From: Histomonas meleagridis
Lineage: Eukaryota; Parabasalia; Tritrichomonadida; Dientamoebidae
DNA length: 46,433 nucleotides
Reading direction: 5' to 3'
NCBI GenBank assembly: GCA_020186115.1
Contig: WSYJ01000003.1
Coordinates: 1 to 46,433, forward strand
In this document: positions 1-12,920 of the stretch, in pieces
How the letters are laid out: the number at the start of each line of letters is the position of its first letter
How positions within the stretch are numbered: position 1 is the first letter of the stretch
Notes under the pieces: model-generated
What the model saw: only the letters and a program-made list of their open reading frames with translations
What the model was told of the DNA's origin: nothing
The model's database searches: none
Position numbers and translations under genes: made by a program

Positions 1-3000
1 GTGTGTGGTATTTGTGTGTGTGGTACTTGTGTGTGTGGTACTTGTGTGTGTGGTACTTGTGTGTGTGGTACTTGTGTGTGTGGTACTTGTGTGTGAGGTA
101 CTTGTGTGTGTGGTACTTGTGTGTGTGGTACTTGTGTGTGTGGTACTTGTGTGTGTGGTACTTGTGTGTGTGGTACTTGTGTGTGTGGTACTTGTGTGTG
201 TGGTACTTGTGTGTGTGGTACTTGTGTGTGTGGGACTTGTGTGTGTGGTACTTGTGTGTGTGGGTACTTGTGTGTGTGGTACTTGTGTGTGTGGTACTTG
301 TGTGTGTGGTACTTGTGTGTGTGGTACTTGTGTGTGTGGTACTTGTGTGTGTGGTACCCAGTGTGTGGCACTTGTGTGTGTGGCAACTTTGTGTGTGGTA
401 CTTGTGTGTGTGGTACTTGTGTGTGTGTGGTTCTTGTGTGGGTGGTACCTGTGTGTGTGGTACTTGTGTGTGTGGTACCCTCGTGTGTGTGGCACTTGTG
501 TGTGTGGCAATTTGTGTGTGTGGTACCCTGTGTGTGTGGTACTTGTGTGTGTGGTACTTGTGTGTGTGGTACTTGTGTGTGTGGTACTTGTGTGTGTGGT
601 ACTTGTGTGTGTGTGGTACTTTGTGTGTGTGGCCCTTGTGTGTGTGGTACTTGTGTGTGTGGTACTTGTGTGTGTGGTACTTGTGTGTGTGGTACTTGTG
701 TGTGTGGTACTTGTGTGTGTGGTACTTGTGTGTGTGGTACTTGTGTGTGTGGTACTTGTGTGTGTGGTCCTTGTGTGTGTGGTACTTGTGTGTGTGGTAC
801 TTGTGTGTGTGGTACTTGTGTGTGTGGTACTTGTGTGTGTGGTACTTGTGTGTGTGGTACTTGTGTGTGTGGTACTTGTGTGTGTGGTACTTGTGTGTGT
901 GGTACTTGTGTGTGTGGTACTTGTGTGTGTGGTACTCATGTGTGTGTGGTACTTGTGTGTGTGTGGTACTTGTGTGTGTGTGGTACTCAGTGTGTGGTAC
1001 CTTGTGTGTGTGGTACCCTCAGTGTGTGTGGTACCTTTGTGTGTGTGGTACTTGTGTGTGTGGTACTTTGTGTGTGTGGTACTTGTGTGTGTGGTACCTG
1101 TGTGTGTGGTACTTGTGTGTGTGGTACCCTGTGTGTGTGGTACTCTGTGTGTGTGGTACTTGTGTGTGTGGTACTCTGTGTGTGTGGTACTCTGTGTGTG
1201 TGGTACTCTGTGTGTGTGGTACTTGTGTGTGTGGTACTTGTGTGTGTGGTACTCTGTGTGTGTGGCACTCTGTGTGTGTGGTACTTTGTGTGTGTGGTAC
1301 TTTGTGTGTGTGGTACTTTGTGTGTGTGGTACTTGTGTGTGTGGTGGCACTTGTGTGTGTGGTACTTGTGTGTGTGGTACCTTTGTGTGTGTGGTACTCT
1401 GTGTGTGTGGTACTTTGTGTGTGTGGTACTTTGTGTGTGTGGTACTTGTGTGTGTGGTACCTGTGTGTGTGTGTGGCACCTGTGTGTGTGGTACCCCATG
1501 TGTGTGGTACTTGTGTGTGTGGTACCTTGTGTGTGTGGCAAATTTGTGTGTGTGGTACCTGTGTGTGTGGTACTCAGTGTGTGGTACCCTGTGTGTGTGG
1601 TACTTGTGTGTGTGGTACCTGTGTGTGTGTGGTACTTGTGTGTGTGTGGTACTTGTGTGTGTGGTACTTGTGTGTGTGGTACTTGTGTGTGTGGTACTTG
1701 TGTGTGTGGTACTTGTGTGTGTGGTACCTTTGTGTGTGGTACTTGTGTGTGTGGTACTTGTGGGTGTGGTACTTTTGTGTGTGGTACCTTTGTGTGTGTG
1801 GTACTCTGTGTGTGGTGCCCTTGTGTGTGTGGTACTTGTGTGTGTGGTACTTGTGTGTGTGGTACTTGTGTGTGTGGTACTTGTGTGTGTGGTACTTGTG
1901 TGTGTGGTACTTGTGTGTGTGGTACTTGTGTGTGTGGTACTTGTGTGTGTGGTACTTGTGTGTGTGTGGCACTTGTGTGTGTGGTACTTGTGTGTGTGGT
2001 ACTTGTGTGTGTGGTACTTGTGTGTGTGGTACTTGTGTGTGTGGTACTTGTGTGTGTGGTACTTGTGTGTGTGGTACTTGTGTGTGTGGTACTTGTGTGT
2101 GTGGTACGTGTGTGTGTGGTACTTGTGTGTGTGGTACTTGTGTGTGTGGTACTTGTGTGTGTGGTACTTGTGTGTGTGTGGTACTTGTGTGTGTGGTACT
2201 TGTGTGTGTGGTACTTGTGTGTGTGGTACTTGTGTGTGTGGTACTTGTGTGTGTGGTACTTGTGTGTGTGGTACTTGTGTGTGTGGTACTTGTGTGTGTG
2301 GTACTTGTGTGTGTGTGGTACTTGTGTGTGTGTGGTACTTGTGTGTGTGGTAGGTGTGTGTGTGGTACTTGTGTGTGTGGTACTTGTGTGTGTGGTACTT
2401 GTGTGTGTGGTACTTGTGTGTGTGGTACTTGTGTGTGTGGTACTTGTGTGTGTGGTACTTGTGTGTGTGGTACTTGTGTGTGTGTGGTATTTGTGTGTGT
2501 GGGGCTCTTGTGTGTGTGGTACTTGTGTGTGTGGTGTTTGTGTGTGTGTGGTACTTGTGTGTGTGGTACTTGTGTGTGTGGTACTTGTGTGTGTGGTACT
2601 TGTGTGTGTGGTACTTGTGTGTGTGGTACTTGTGTGTGTGGTACTTGTGTGTGTGGTACTTGTGTGTGTGGTACTTGTGTGTGTGGTACTTGTGTGTGTG
2701 TGGCACGTGTGTGTGTGGTACGTGTGTGTGTGGCACGTGTGTGTGTGGCACTTGTGTGTGTGGTACTTGTGTGTGTGGTACTTGTGTGTGTGGTACTTGT
2801 GTGTGTGGTACTTGTGTGTGTGGTACTTGTGTGTGTGGTACTTGTGTGTGTGGTACTTGTGTGTGTGGTACTTGTGTGTGTGTGGTACTTGTGTGTGTGG
2901 TACTTGTGTGTGTGGTACTTGTGTGTGTGGTACTCGTGTGTGTGTGTGGTACTTGTGTGTGTGGTACTTGTGTGTGTGGTACTCGTGTGTGTGGTACCTG

Positions 3001-6000
3001 TGTGTGTGGTACCTGTGTGTGTGGTACTTTGTGTGTGTGGTACTTGTGTGTGTGGTACTTGTGTGTGTGTGGTACCTGTGTGTGTGGTACTTGTGTGTGT
3101 GGTACTTGTGTGTGTGGTACTTGTGTGTGTGGTACTTGTGTGTGTGGTACTTGTGTGTGTGGTACTTGTGTGTGTGGTACTTGTGTGTGTGGTACTTGTG
3201 TGTGTGGTACTTGTGTGTGTGGTGCCTGTGTGTGTGGTACTTGTGTGTGTGGTACTTGTGTGTGTGGTACTTGTGTGTGTGGTACTTGTGTGTGTGGTAC
3301 TTGTGTGTGTGTGGTACTTGTGTGTGTGGTACTTGTGTGTGTGGTACCTTTGTGTGTGTGGTACCTGTGTGTGTGTGGTACCTTTGTGTGTGTGGCACTC
3401 TGTGTGTGTGGTACTTTGTGTGTGTGGTACTTGTGTGTGTGGTACTTGTGTGTGTGTGGTACTTGTGTGTGTGGTACTTGTGTGTGTGGTATGTGTGTGG
3501 TACTTGTGTGTGTGGTACTTGTGTGTGTGGTACTTGTGTGTGTGGTACTTGTGTGTGTGGTACTTGTGTGTGTGTGGTACTTGTGTGTGTGGTACCTGTG
3601 TGTGTGGTACTTGTGTGTGTGGTACTTGTGTGTGTGGTACTTGTGTGTGTGGTACTTGTGTGTGTGGTACTTGTGTGTGTGGTACTTGTGTGTGTGGTAC
3701 TTGTGTGTGTGGTACTTGTTGTGTGTGGTACTTGTGTGTGTGGTACTTGTGTGTGGGGGGCTTGTGTGTGTGGTACTTGTGTGTGTGGTACTTGTGTGTG
3801 TGGTACTTGTGTGTGTGGTACTTGTGTGTGTGGTACTTGTGTGTGTGGTACTTGTGTGTGTGGTACTTGTGTGTGTGGTACTTGTGTGTGTGGTACTTGG
3901 GTGTGTGGTGCTTGTGTGTGTGGTACTTGTGTGTGTGGTACTTGTGTGTGTGGTACTTGTGTGTGTGGTACTTGTGTGTGTGGTACTTGTGTGTGTGGTA
4001 CTTGTGTGTGTGGTACTTGTGTGTGTGGTACTTGTGTGTGTGGCACTTGTGTGTGTGGTACCTGTGTGTGTGGCACTTGTGTGTGTGGTACTTGTGTGTG
4101 TGGTACTTGTGTGTGTGGTACTTGTGTGTGTGGTACTTGTGTGTGTGGTACTTGTGTGTGTGGTACCTGTGTGTGTGGCACCTGTGTGTGTGGCACTTGT
4201 GTGTGTGGTACTTGTGTGTGTGGTACTTGTGTGTGTGGTACTTGTGTGTGTGGTACTTGTGTGTGTGGGGCTGTGTGTGTGGGGCTCTTGTGTGTGTGGT
4301 ACTTGTGTGTGTGGTACTTGTGTGTGTGGTACTTGTGTGTGTGTGTGTGTGGTACTTGTGTGTGTGGTACTTGTGTGTGTGGTACTTGTGTGTGTGGTAC
4401 TTGTGTGTGTGGTACTTGTGTGTGTGGTACTTGTGTGTGTGTGGTACGTGTGTGTGTGTGGTGCGTGTGTGTGTGTGGTACTTGTGTGTGTGGTACTTGT
4501 GTGTGTGGTACTTGTGTGTGGTACTTGTGTGTGTGGTACTTGTGTGTGTGGTACTTGTGTGTGTGGTACTTGTGTGTGTGGTACTTGTGTGTGTGGTACT
4601 TGTGTGTGTGTGGTACTTGTGTGTGTGGTACTTGTGTGTGTGGTACTTGTGTGTGTGGTACTTGTGTACTTGTGTGTGTGGTACTTGTGTGTGTGGTACT
4701 TGTGTGTGTGGTACTTGTGTGTGTGGTACTTGTGTGTGTGGTACTTGTGTGTGTGGTACTTGTGTGTGTGGTACGTGTGTGTGTGGTACGTGTGTGTGTG
4801 GTACTTGTGTGTGTGTGGTACTTGTGTGTGTGGTACTTGTGTGTGTGGTACTTGTGTGTGTGGTACTTGTGTGTGTGGTACTTGTGTGTGTGGTACCTGT
4901 GTGTGTGGGACTTGTGTGTGTGGGACTTGTGTGTGTGGTACTTGTGTGTGTGGTACTTGTGTGTGTGGGGTCTTTGTGTGTGTGGTACTTGTGTGTGTGG
5001 TACTTGTGTGTGTGGTACTTGTGTGTGTGGTACTTGTGTGTGTGTGTGTGTGTGTGGTACTTGTGTGTGTGGTATTTGTGTGTGTGGTACTTGTGTGTGT
5101 GGTACTTGTGTGTGTGGTACTTGTGTGTGTGTGGTACTTGTGTGTGTGGTACTTGTGTGTGTGGTACTTGTGTGTGTGGTACTTGTGTGTGTGGTACTTG
5201 TGTGTGTGGTACCTGTGTGTGTGTGGTACTTGTGTGTGTGGTACTTGTGTGTGTGGTGTGCTTGTGTGTGTGGTACTTGTGTGTGTGGTACTTGTGTCTT
5301 GTGTGTGTGGTACTTGTGTGTGTGGTACTTGTGTGTGTGGTACTTGTGTGTGTGGTACTTGTGTGTGTGGTACTTGTGTGTGTGGTACTTGTGTGTGTGG
5401 TACTTGTGTGTGTGGTACCTGTGTGTGTGGTACCTGTGTGTGTGGTACTTGTGTGTGTGGTACTTGTGTGTGTGGTACTTGTGTGTGTGGTACTTGTGTG
5501 TGTGGTACTTGTGTGTGTGGTACTTGTGTGTGTGGTCCTTGTGTGTGTGGTACTTGTGTGTGTGGTACTTGTGTGTGTGGTACTTGTGTGTGTGGTACTT
5601 GTGTGTGTGGTACTTGTGTGTGTGGTACTTGTGTGTGTGGTACTTGTGTGTGTGGTACTTGTGTGTGTGGTACTTGTGTGTGTGGCACTTGTGTGTGTGG
5701 TACTTGTGTGTGTGGTACTTGTGTGTGTGGTACTTGTGTGTGTGGTACTTGTGTGTGTGGTACTTGTGTGTGTGGTACTTGTGTGTGTGGTACTTGTGTG
5801 TGTGGTACTTGTGTGTGTGCTACTTGTGTGTGTGGTACTTGTGTGTGTGGTACTTGTGTGTGTGGTACTTGTGTGTGTGGTACTTGTGTGTGTGGTACTT
5901 GTGTGTGTGGTACTTGTGTGTGTGGTACTTGTGTGTGTGGTACTTGTGTGTGTGGTACTTGTGTGTGTGGTACTGTGTGTGTGTGGTGCTTGTGTGTGTG

Positions 6001-9000
6001 GTTTTTGTGTGTGTGTGGTACTTGTGTGTGTGGTACTTGTGTGTGTGGTGTTTGTGTGTGTGTGGTACTTGTGTGTGTGGTACTTGTGTGTGTGGTACTT
6101 GTGTGTGTGGTACTTGTGTGTGTGGTCCTTGTGTGTGTGGTACTTGTGTGTGTGGTCCTTGTGTGTGTGGTACTTGTGTGTGTGGTACTTGTGTGTGTGG
6201 TACTTGTGTGTGTGGTACTTGTGTGTGTGGTACTTGTGTGTGTGGTACTTGTGTGTGTGGTACTTGTGTGTGTGGTACTTGTGTGTGTGGTACTTGTGTG
6301 TGTGGTACTCGTGTGTGTGGTACCTGTGTGTGTGGTACTCTGTGTGTGTGGTACTTGTGTGTGTGGTACTTGTGTGTGTGGTACTTGTGTGTGTGGTACT
6401 TGTGTGTGTGGTACTTGTGTGTGTGGTACCTGTGTGTGTGGTACTTGTGTGTGTGGTACCTGTGTGTGTGGTACTTGTGTGTGTGGTACTTGTGTGTGTG
6501 GTACTTGTGTGTGTGGTACTTGTGTGTGTGGTACTTGTGTGTGTGGTACTTGTGTGTGTGGTACTTGTGTGTGTGGTACTTGTGTGTGTGGTACTTGTGT
6601 GTGTGGTCCTTGTGTGTGTGGTACTTGTGTGTGTGGTACTTGTGTGTGTGGTACTTGTGTGTGTGGTACTTGTGTGTGTGGTACTTGTGTGTGTGGTACT
6701 TGTGTGTGTGGTACTTGTGTGTGTGGTACTTGTGTGTGTGGTACTTGTGTGTGTGGTACTTGTGTGTGTGGTACTTGTGTGTGTGGTACTTGTGTGTGTG
6801 TGGTACTTGTGTGTGTGGTACTTGTGTGTGTGGTACTTGTGTGTGTGGTACTTGTGTGTGTGGTACTTGTGTGTGTGGTACTTGTGTGTGTGGTCTTTGT
6901 GTGTGTGGTCTTTGTGTGTGTGGTACTTGTGTGTGTGGTACTTGTGTGTGTGGTACTTGTGTGTGTGGTACTTGTGTGTGTGGTACTTGTGTGTGTGGTA
7001 CTTGTGTGTGTGGTACTTGTGTGTGTGGTACTTGTGTGTGTGGTACTTGTGTGTGTGGTACTTGTGTGTGTGGTACCTGTGTGTGTGGTACTTTGTGTGT
7101 GTGGTACTTGTGTGTGTGGTACTTGTGTGTGTGGTACTTGTGTGTGTGGTACTTGTGTGTGGTACTTGTGTGTGTGGTACTTGTGTGTGTGGTACTTGTG
7201 TGTGTGGTACTTGTGTGTGTGGTACTTGTGTGTGTGGTACTTGTGTGTGTGGTACTTGTGTGTGTGGTACTTGTGTGTGTGGTCTTGTGTGTGTGTGGTA
7301 CTTGTGTGTGTGGTACTTGTGTGTGTGGTACTTGTGTGTGTGGTACTTGTGTGTGTGGTACTTGTGTGTGTGGTACTTGTGTGTGTGGTACCTGTGTGTG
7401 TGGTACTTGTGTGTGTGGTACTTGTGTGTGTGTGGTACTTGTGTGTGTGGTACTTGTGTGTGTGGTACTTGTGTGTGTGGTACTTGTGTGTGTGGTACTT
7501 GTGTGTGTGGTACTTGTGTGTGTGGTACTTGTGTGTGTGTGGTACTTGTGTGTGTGGTACTTGTGTGTGTGGTACTTGTGTGTGTGGTACTTGTGTGTGT
7601 GGTACTTGTGTGTGTGGTACTTGTGTGTGTGGTACTTGTGTGTGTGGTACTTGTGTGTGTGTGGTACTTGTGTGTGTGGTACTTGTGTGTGTGGTACTTG
7701 TGTGTGTGGTACTTGTGTGTGTGGTACTTGTGTGTGTGGTACTTGTGTGTGTGGTACTTGTGTGTGTGGTACTTGTGTGTGTGGTACTTGTGTGTGTGGT
7801 ACTTGTGTGTGTGGTACTTGTGTGTGTGGTACTTGTGTGTGTGGTACTTGTGTGTGTGGTACTTGTGTGTGTGGTACTTGTGTGTGTGGTACTTGTGTGT
7901 GTGGTGTTTGTGTGTGTGTGGTACTTGTGTGTGTGGTACTTGTGTGTGTGGTACTTGTGTGTGTGGTACTTGTGTGTGTGGTACTTGTGTGTGTGGTACT
8001 TGTGTGTGTGGTACTTGTGTGTGTGGTACTTGTGTGTGTGGTACTTGTGTGTGTGGTACTTGTGTGTGTGGTACTTGTGTGTGTGGTACTTGTGTGTGTG
8101 GTACTTGTGTGTGTGTGGTACTTGTGTGTGTGGTACTTGTGTGTGTGGTACTTGTGTGTGTGGTACTTGTGTGTGTGGTACTTGTGTGTGTGGTACTTGT
8201 GTGTGTGGTACTTGTGTGTGTGGTACTTGTGTGTGTGGTACTTGTGTGTGTGTGGTACTTGTGTGTGTGGTACTTGTGTGTGTGGTACTTGTGTGTGTGG
8301 TACTTGTGTGTGTGTGGTACTTGTGTGTGTGGTACTTGTGTGTGTGGTACTTGTGTGTGTGGTACTTGTGTGTGTGGTACTTGTGTGTGTGGTACTTGTG
8401 TGTGTGGTACTTGTGTGTGTGGTACTTGTGTGTGTGTGGTACTTGTGTGTGTGGTACTTGTGTGTGTGGTACTTGTGTGTGTGGTACTTGTGTGTGTGTG
8501 GTACTTGTGTGTGTGGTACTTGTGTGTGTGGTACTTGTGTGTGTGGTACTTGTGTGTGTGGTACTTGTGTGTGTGGTACTTGTGTGTGTGGTCCTTGTGT
8601 GTGTGGTACTTGTGTGTGTGGTACTTGTGTGTGTGGTACTTGTGTGTGTGGTACTTGTGTGTGTGGTACTTGTGTGTGTGGTACTTGTGTGTGTGGTACT
8701 TGTGTGTGTGGTACTTGTGTGTGTGGTACTTGTGTGTGTGGTACTTGTGTGTGTGGTACTTGTGTGTGTGGTACTTGTGTGTGTGGTACTTGTGTGTGTG
8801 GTACTTGTGTGTGTGGTACTTGTGTGTGTGGTACTTGTGTGTGTGGTACTTGTGTGTGTGGTACTTGTGTGTGTGGTACTTGTGTGTGTGGTACTTGTGT
8901 GTGTGGTACTTGTGTGTGTGGTACTTGTGTGTGTGGTACCTGTGTGTGTGGTACTTGTGTGTGTGGTACTCGTGTGTGGTACTTGTGTGTGTGGTACTTG

Positions 9001-9865
9001 TGTGTGTGGTACTTGTGTGTGTGGTACTTGTGTGTGTGGTACTTGTGTGTGTGGTACTTGTGTGTGTGGTACTTGTGTGTGTGGTACTTGTGTGTGGGGG
9101 ACTTGTGTGTGTGGTACTTGTGTGTGTGGTACTTGTGTGTGTGGTACTTGTGTGTGTGGTACTTGTGTGTGTGGTACTTGTGTGTGTGGTACTTGTGTGT
9201 GTGGTACTTGTGTGTGTGGTACTTGTGTGTGTGTGGTACTTGTGTGTGTGGTACATGTGTGTGTGTGGTACTTGTGTGTGTGTGGTACTTGTGTGTGTGG
9301 TACTTGTGTGTGTGGTACTTGTGTGTGTGGGTGGTACTTGTGTGTGTGGTACTTGTGTGTGTGGTACTTGTGTGTGTGGTACTTGTGTGTGTGGGTGGTA
9401 CGTGTGTGTGTGTGGTACTTGTGTGTGTGGTACTTGTGTGTGTGGTACTTGTGTGTGTGGTACTTGTGTGTGTGGTACTTGTGTGTGTGGTACTTGTGTG
9501 TGTGGTACTTGTGTGTGTGGTACTTGTGTGTGTGGTACTTGTGTGTGTGGTACTTGTGTGTGTGGTACTTGTGTGTGTGGTACTTGTGTGTGTGGTACTT
9601 GTGTGTGTGGTACTTGTGTGTGTGGTACTTGTGTGTGTGGTACTTGTGTGTGTGGTACTTGTGTGTGTGGTACGTGTGTGTGTGTGTGGTACTGTGCGCG
9701 TGTGTGTGGTACTTGTGTGTGTGGTACTTGTGTGTGTGGTACTTGTGTGTGTGGTACTTGTGTGTGTGGTACTTGTGTGTGTGTGTGTGGTACTTGTGTG
9801 TGTGGTACTTGTGTGTGTGGTACTTGTGTGTGTGGTACTTGTGTGTGTGGTACTTGTGTGTGGGT
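1..9865 (+). repeat. GT-rich 15-bp satellite array, about 650 copies
   Basis: Head-to-tail copies of GGTACTTGTGTGTGT fill this stretch and continue past the left edge of the window. Most variants change the length of the GT run (17-bp units) or the bases after GGTAC (CTG, CTTTG, CCTG). About 300-1850 and 3000-3500 are the most varied; 5300-9700 is nearly uniform. The unit is divisible by three and has no stop in most frames, so very long open frames appear on both strands as a by-product. The GT tracts alternate purine and pyrimidine and could adopt Z-DNA. The G-rich strand points away from the left end, opposite to a telomere at that end. Confidence 0.97.
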
Positions 9866-9885
9866 GGTGCTTGTGTGTGGGTGGG

Positions 9886-10460
9886 TGGTACTTGTGGTGG
9901 TAGGTGGTACTTGTGGTGGTAGGTGGTACTTGTGGTGGTAGGTGGTACTTGTGGTGGTGGGTGGTACTTGTGGTGGTAGGTGGTACTTGTGGTGGTAGGT
10001 GGTACTTGTGGTGGTAGGTGGTACTTGTGGTGGTAGGTGGTACTTGTGGTGGTAGGTGGTACTTGTGGTGGTAGGTGGTACTTGTGGTGGTAGGTGGTAC
10101 TTGTGGTGGTACTTGTGTGGGTGGTACTTGTGGTGGTAGGTGGTACTTGTGGTGGTAGGTGGTACTTGTGGTGGTAGGTGGTACTTGTGGTGGTAGGTGG
10201 TACTTGTGGTGGTAGGTGGTACTTGTGGTGGTAGGTGTTACTTGTGGTGGTAGGTGTTACTTGTGGTGGTAGGTGGTACTTGTGGTGGTAGGTGGTACTT
10301 GTGGTGGTAGGTGTTACTTGTGGTGGTAGGTGGTACTTGTGGTGGTAGGTGTTACTTGTGGTGGTAGGTGTTACTTGTGGTGGTAGGTGTTACTTGTGGT
10401 GGTAGGTGGTACTTGTGGTGGTAGGTGTTACTTGTGGTGGTAGGTGTTACTTGTGGTGGT
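9886..10460 (+). repeat. 19-bp GT-rich satellite block
   Basis: About 30 copies of GGTACTTGTGGTGGTAGGT follow the 15-bp array after a short transition (9866-9885). The first half keeps the GGTACTTGTG core of the 15-mer and adds a GGTGGTAGG segment. From about 10236 onward a GTTACTTG variant becomes common, and this variant is the one found in the 61-bp units that follow. The repeated GG doublets could support two-layer G-quadruplexes, which the 15-mer could not. Confidence 0.95.
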
Positions 10461-10712
10461 AGGAACATGTGTCTGTGTGTTACTTGTGTGGGGGGGGAGT
10501 GTGGGTGTTACATGTGGTGGTAGGAACATGTGTCTGTGTGTTACTTGTGTGGGGGGGGAGTGTGGGTGTTACATGTGGTGGTAGGAACATGTGTCTGTGT
10601 GTTACTTGTGTGGGGGGGGGAGTGTGGGTGTTACATGTGGTGGTAGGAACATGTGTCTGTGTGTTACTTGTGTGGGGGGGGGGTGTGGGTGTTACATGTG
10701 GTTGTTGGGTGG
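10461..10712 (+). repeat. 61-bp satellite units, four copies
   Basis: Four copies begin with AGGAACATGTGTCTGTG at 10461, 10522, 10583 and 10645. The period is 61 bp, with one 62-bp copy caused by an extra G. Each contains the GTTACTTGTG core of the 19-bp variant, a run of 8-10 G, and a GGGTGTTACATGTGG segment. This looks like a longer unit built from the neighbouring short repeats. Confidence 0.93.
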
Positions 10713-10860
10713 GGAATATTGTGTGTGTGTGTGGGGGGGGGGGAGTGTGTGGGTGGGTGGTAGGTGTGTGTGTGGGTGGTACGTGTGGTAGTGGTGGGTG
10801 TGGGTGGTAGGTGTGGGTGGGGAGGAGTGTGGTGGTAGTGGGAGGTGTGGGTATGGTGGG
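10713..10860 (+). repeat. Degenerate G-rich edge of the satellite
   Basis: Irregular GGTGGTAGGTGTGGGT-like sequence with an 11-G run near 10733-10743. It has no clean period and ends abruptly at AT-rich DNA near 10860. It is probably the decayed edge of the array. Confidence 0.8.
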
Positions 10861-10885
10861 TATGTGTTTTATGTTGCTAATTCGC

Positions 10886-10918
10886 GATATTTTTTTCGCC
10901 CTGGGCAAAAAAAATATC
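10886..10918. repeat. 33-bp near-perfect palindrome at the satellite border
   Basis: GATAT, a T run, CGCCCTGGGCA, an A run and ATATC form an inverted repeat centred on CCCTGGG, with one mismatched pair. It starts about 25 bases after the G-rich satellite stops and could extrude a cruciform. It may be the end of a small element or a fragile site at the junction. Confidence 0.7.
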
Positions 10919-11480
10919 CCAAAATCATTTGAGATTTCTGGAAACAAAAAATGTGGTGTGTAAAAAAACCTTAATAGTATCTGACGAATATTTTTTTCAA
11001 TAAAAAGTTTAAATATCATATATGTATATAACACTAGATATGTAATATTTTAAAACATTGTTTTATTATGTTCCAATATATTATATATTAAGATAATTTG
11101 AATTTTTTTTGATATTTGATTCAATAGTTTATGTAACTTTTGAGTGTAAAATGATCGACTTCTTTCAAATACATCTGTTAATATTAATAAAAAAATATGT
11201 TATAATTCCTTTAATTTTGATTACTATAATTTCAAGTATTGATGTAATTTTGAAATTATGGGTTGGTCTTAAAATTTTTGAGTTGCCAAATCCAAAATTT
11301 ATAATAATAAAATGATTAAATTTGCTAATTTTTTAGTGCCATTATTGACTTAAACATACTAATTTTGGTATGACTATCATATGTTATTCATTTTAAGTAA
11401 ATTAATTAGTATAATAATTTGAGTGTTACAGGTAATTCGTTGGGTGGTAAGATGGCAAATTTCAATATCATTCAATTACC

Positions 11481-11620
11481 CCGTATCGTTGCCCAAAAAG
11501 GTTATATTCAGAAAATCATGTACGATATGGGTAAAACCGCTTTTAAGTTGGGCTATCGTTACCCAAGGTTGTTCAATTCAGAAAATCATGTCCGATACGG
11601 AAAAAACGGATTTTAGGTTA
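11481..11620 (+). repeat. Two-copy 70-bp tandem repeat
   Basis: The string ATTCAGAAAATCATGT occurs at 11506 and again at 11576, with related flanks (TATCGTTGCCCAA and TATCGTTACCCAA). The copies are clearly diverged. No protein is supported. Confidence 0.6.
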
Positions 11621-12920
11621 TTGTTGCAAAAATCATTGGTTATTACGGTTTGTACTGGGGATCTCTTCCCAAAAAAAATTTAGAAATGGCTCGGGAACTC
11701 GGGAAAATCATTTTAGCCTATAAAAAAATATAAAAAATTGAATTTTCTGGTAATTTTTCATCGCATCTTCAGGAACAAGTAACCCAAAATGTATAAACCT
11801 TTTAATTTCTCCCAAACCATATAATGAGTGAAAAACGTTAAATATTCCATTTTCACGACTTTTGGGGAATCGGGAAAATTTTAGTAAAGTTCTGAATTTC
11901 CCCAGAAAAATTTAAATGAATTCCCTGAGAAAAAAATAAAGATCAAATTACATAGATTTAATCCAAACTCGGTACGTTTAAAACAGGGAAGTTTGTTGTG
12001 GTGTAGGAAACACGTTTAACAGCAAAAGTGACTTCGTTTTTTTTTCGGGAACATTCAATTTAAAAAATTCCAGGGAAGAAAAATTAAACTTCGGGAGGGA
12101 AAATTTCCGATTAGTGATTTTCCGGAAGAGATCCCTAGTTTATACGCAGATTAAAATAAAAAGTGAATTTATTCAAACAGTAAAATTTTGGTGAGGAAAA
12201 GTGAAATGAGATGACTTCATTTTTTATATAAAAAAATTGAATTCGGCTTTACCCATTGGGTTGGGGTGGGTTTTCATTATCCCTGTAGAATTGGGAAAAA
12301 TTAGCATCATTAGCATGAGAAAATCAAAATATTATTTCGTCATTGATGAATTAATACCAACAAGAGATAATGGTATAATGCTCTCTTATCTTGCTTTTAA
12401 TGTCTTTGAACTAGATTGATTTATTTATTAATTCATTTAATTTTTCACAAGCTAATGTTAAATTTATCAACTCCCAAAAAACCTGCCCTATATTTAGGGT
12501 TTCTTCTTTTACCATATTTTCTATTCCCTCCCATAAAGAAGATGTATATAATAATATGAAGATCATTTCAAAATAAAAATCTGTATCCTAAAGTCATCAA
12601 CTTCAAAAATTTATCTATTTTAATGAAGAACCCCAAGGATATCAAAATTTTGCATAAAATTCATGTATCATTTTTTTGAAAGATTTTTATTTTATTACTA
12701 CTAAAAAATTTTGTTTTTAAGGAAAATAATTTTTTTTACTCATCAAATAATGATTTAAAATCATGTGTTTTATATTCATTTCTTTAAATGTCTTTGTACA
12801 GATCTTATTTAAGTTGACCAATTTTTTGACGTTTTTTTTATATATAAAGAGAAACGAAAATTTATATCTTGTTAATAACAAAATTATTTTTGATTTATTT
12901 ATTTACCTTTGTTTCCTGAA

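Larger units (their letters stand above)
10861..12920. other. AT-rich stretch without a recognisable gene
   Basis: I see no conserved protein here; the open frames are under 90 codons and resemble nothing I know. It holds a 33-bp palindrome (10886-10918), a two-copy 70-bp tandem repeat (about 11481-11620), and several scattered CGGGAA-containing strings between about 11680 and 12140. The last may be remnants of an old repeat. Confidence 0.6.

Noticed and set aside
3-9941. Open frames of up to 3,312 codons on both strands
   Set aside because: They come from a 15-bp satellite with no stop codon in most frames. Composition is only the repeat (WYLCV, GTCVC, TSTTH), and all frames look alike.
1-10860. 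Telomere at the left end
   Set aside because: At a left chromosome end the plus strand should be C-rich, but here it is G/T-rich. The unit is also longer than usual telomere repeats. A subtelomeric place remains possible.
10469-11034. Short frames over the 61-bp units and their reverse strand
   Set aside because: Repeat translation products without any conserved pattern.
11419-12419. Small frames in the AT-rich region (11419-11683, 12237-12419)
   Set aside because: Under 90 codons, two of them across a tandem repeat, no initiator nearby and no recognisable domain.
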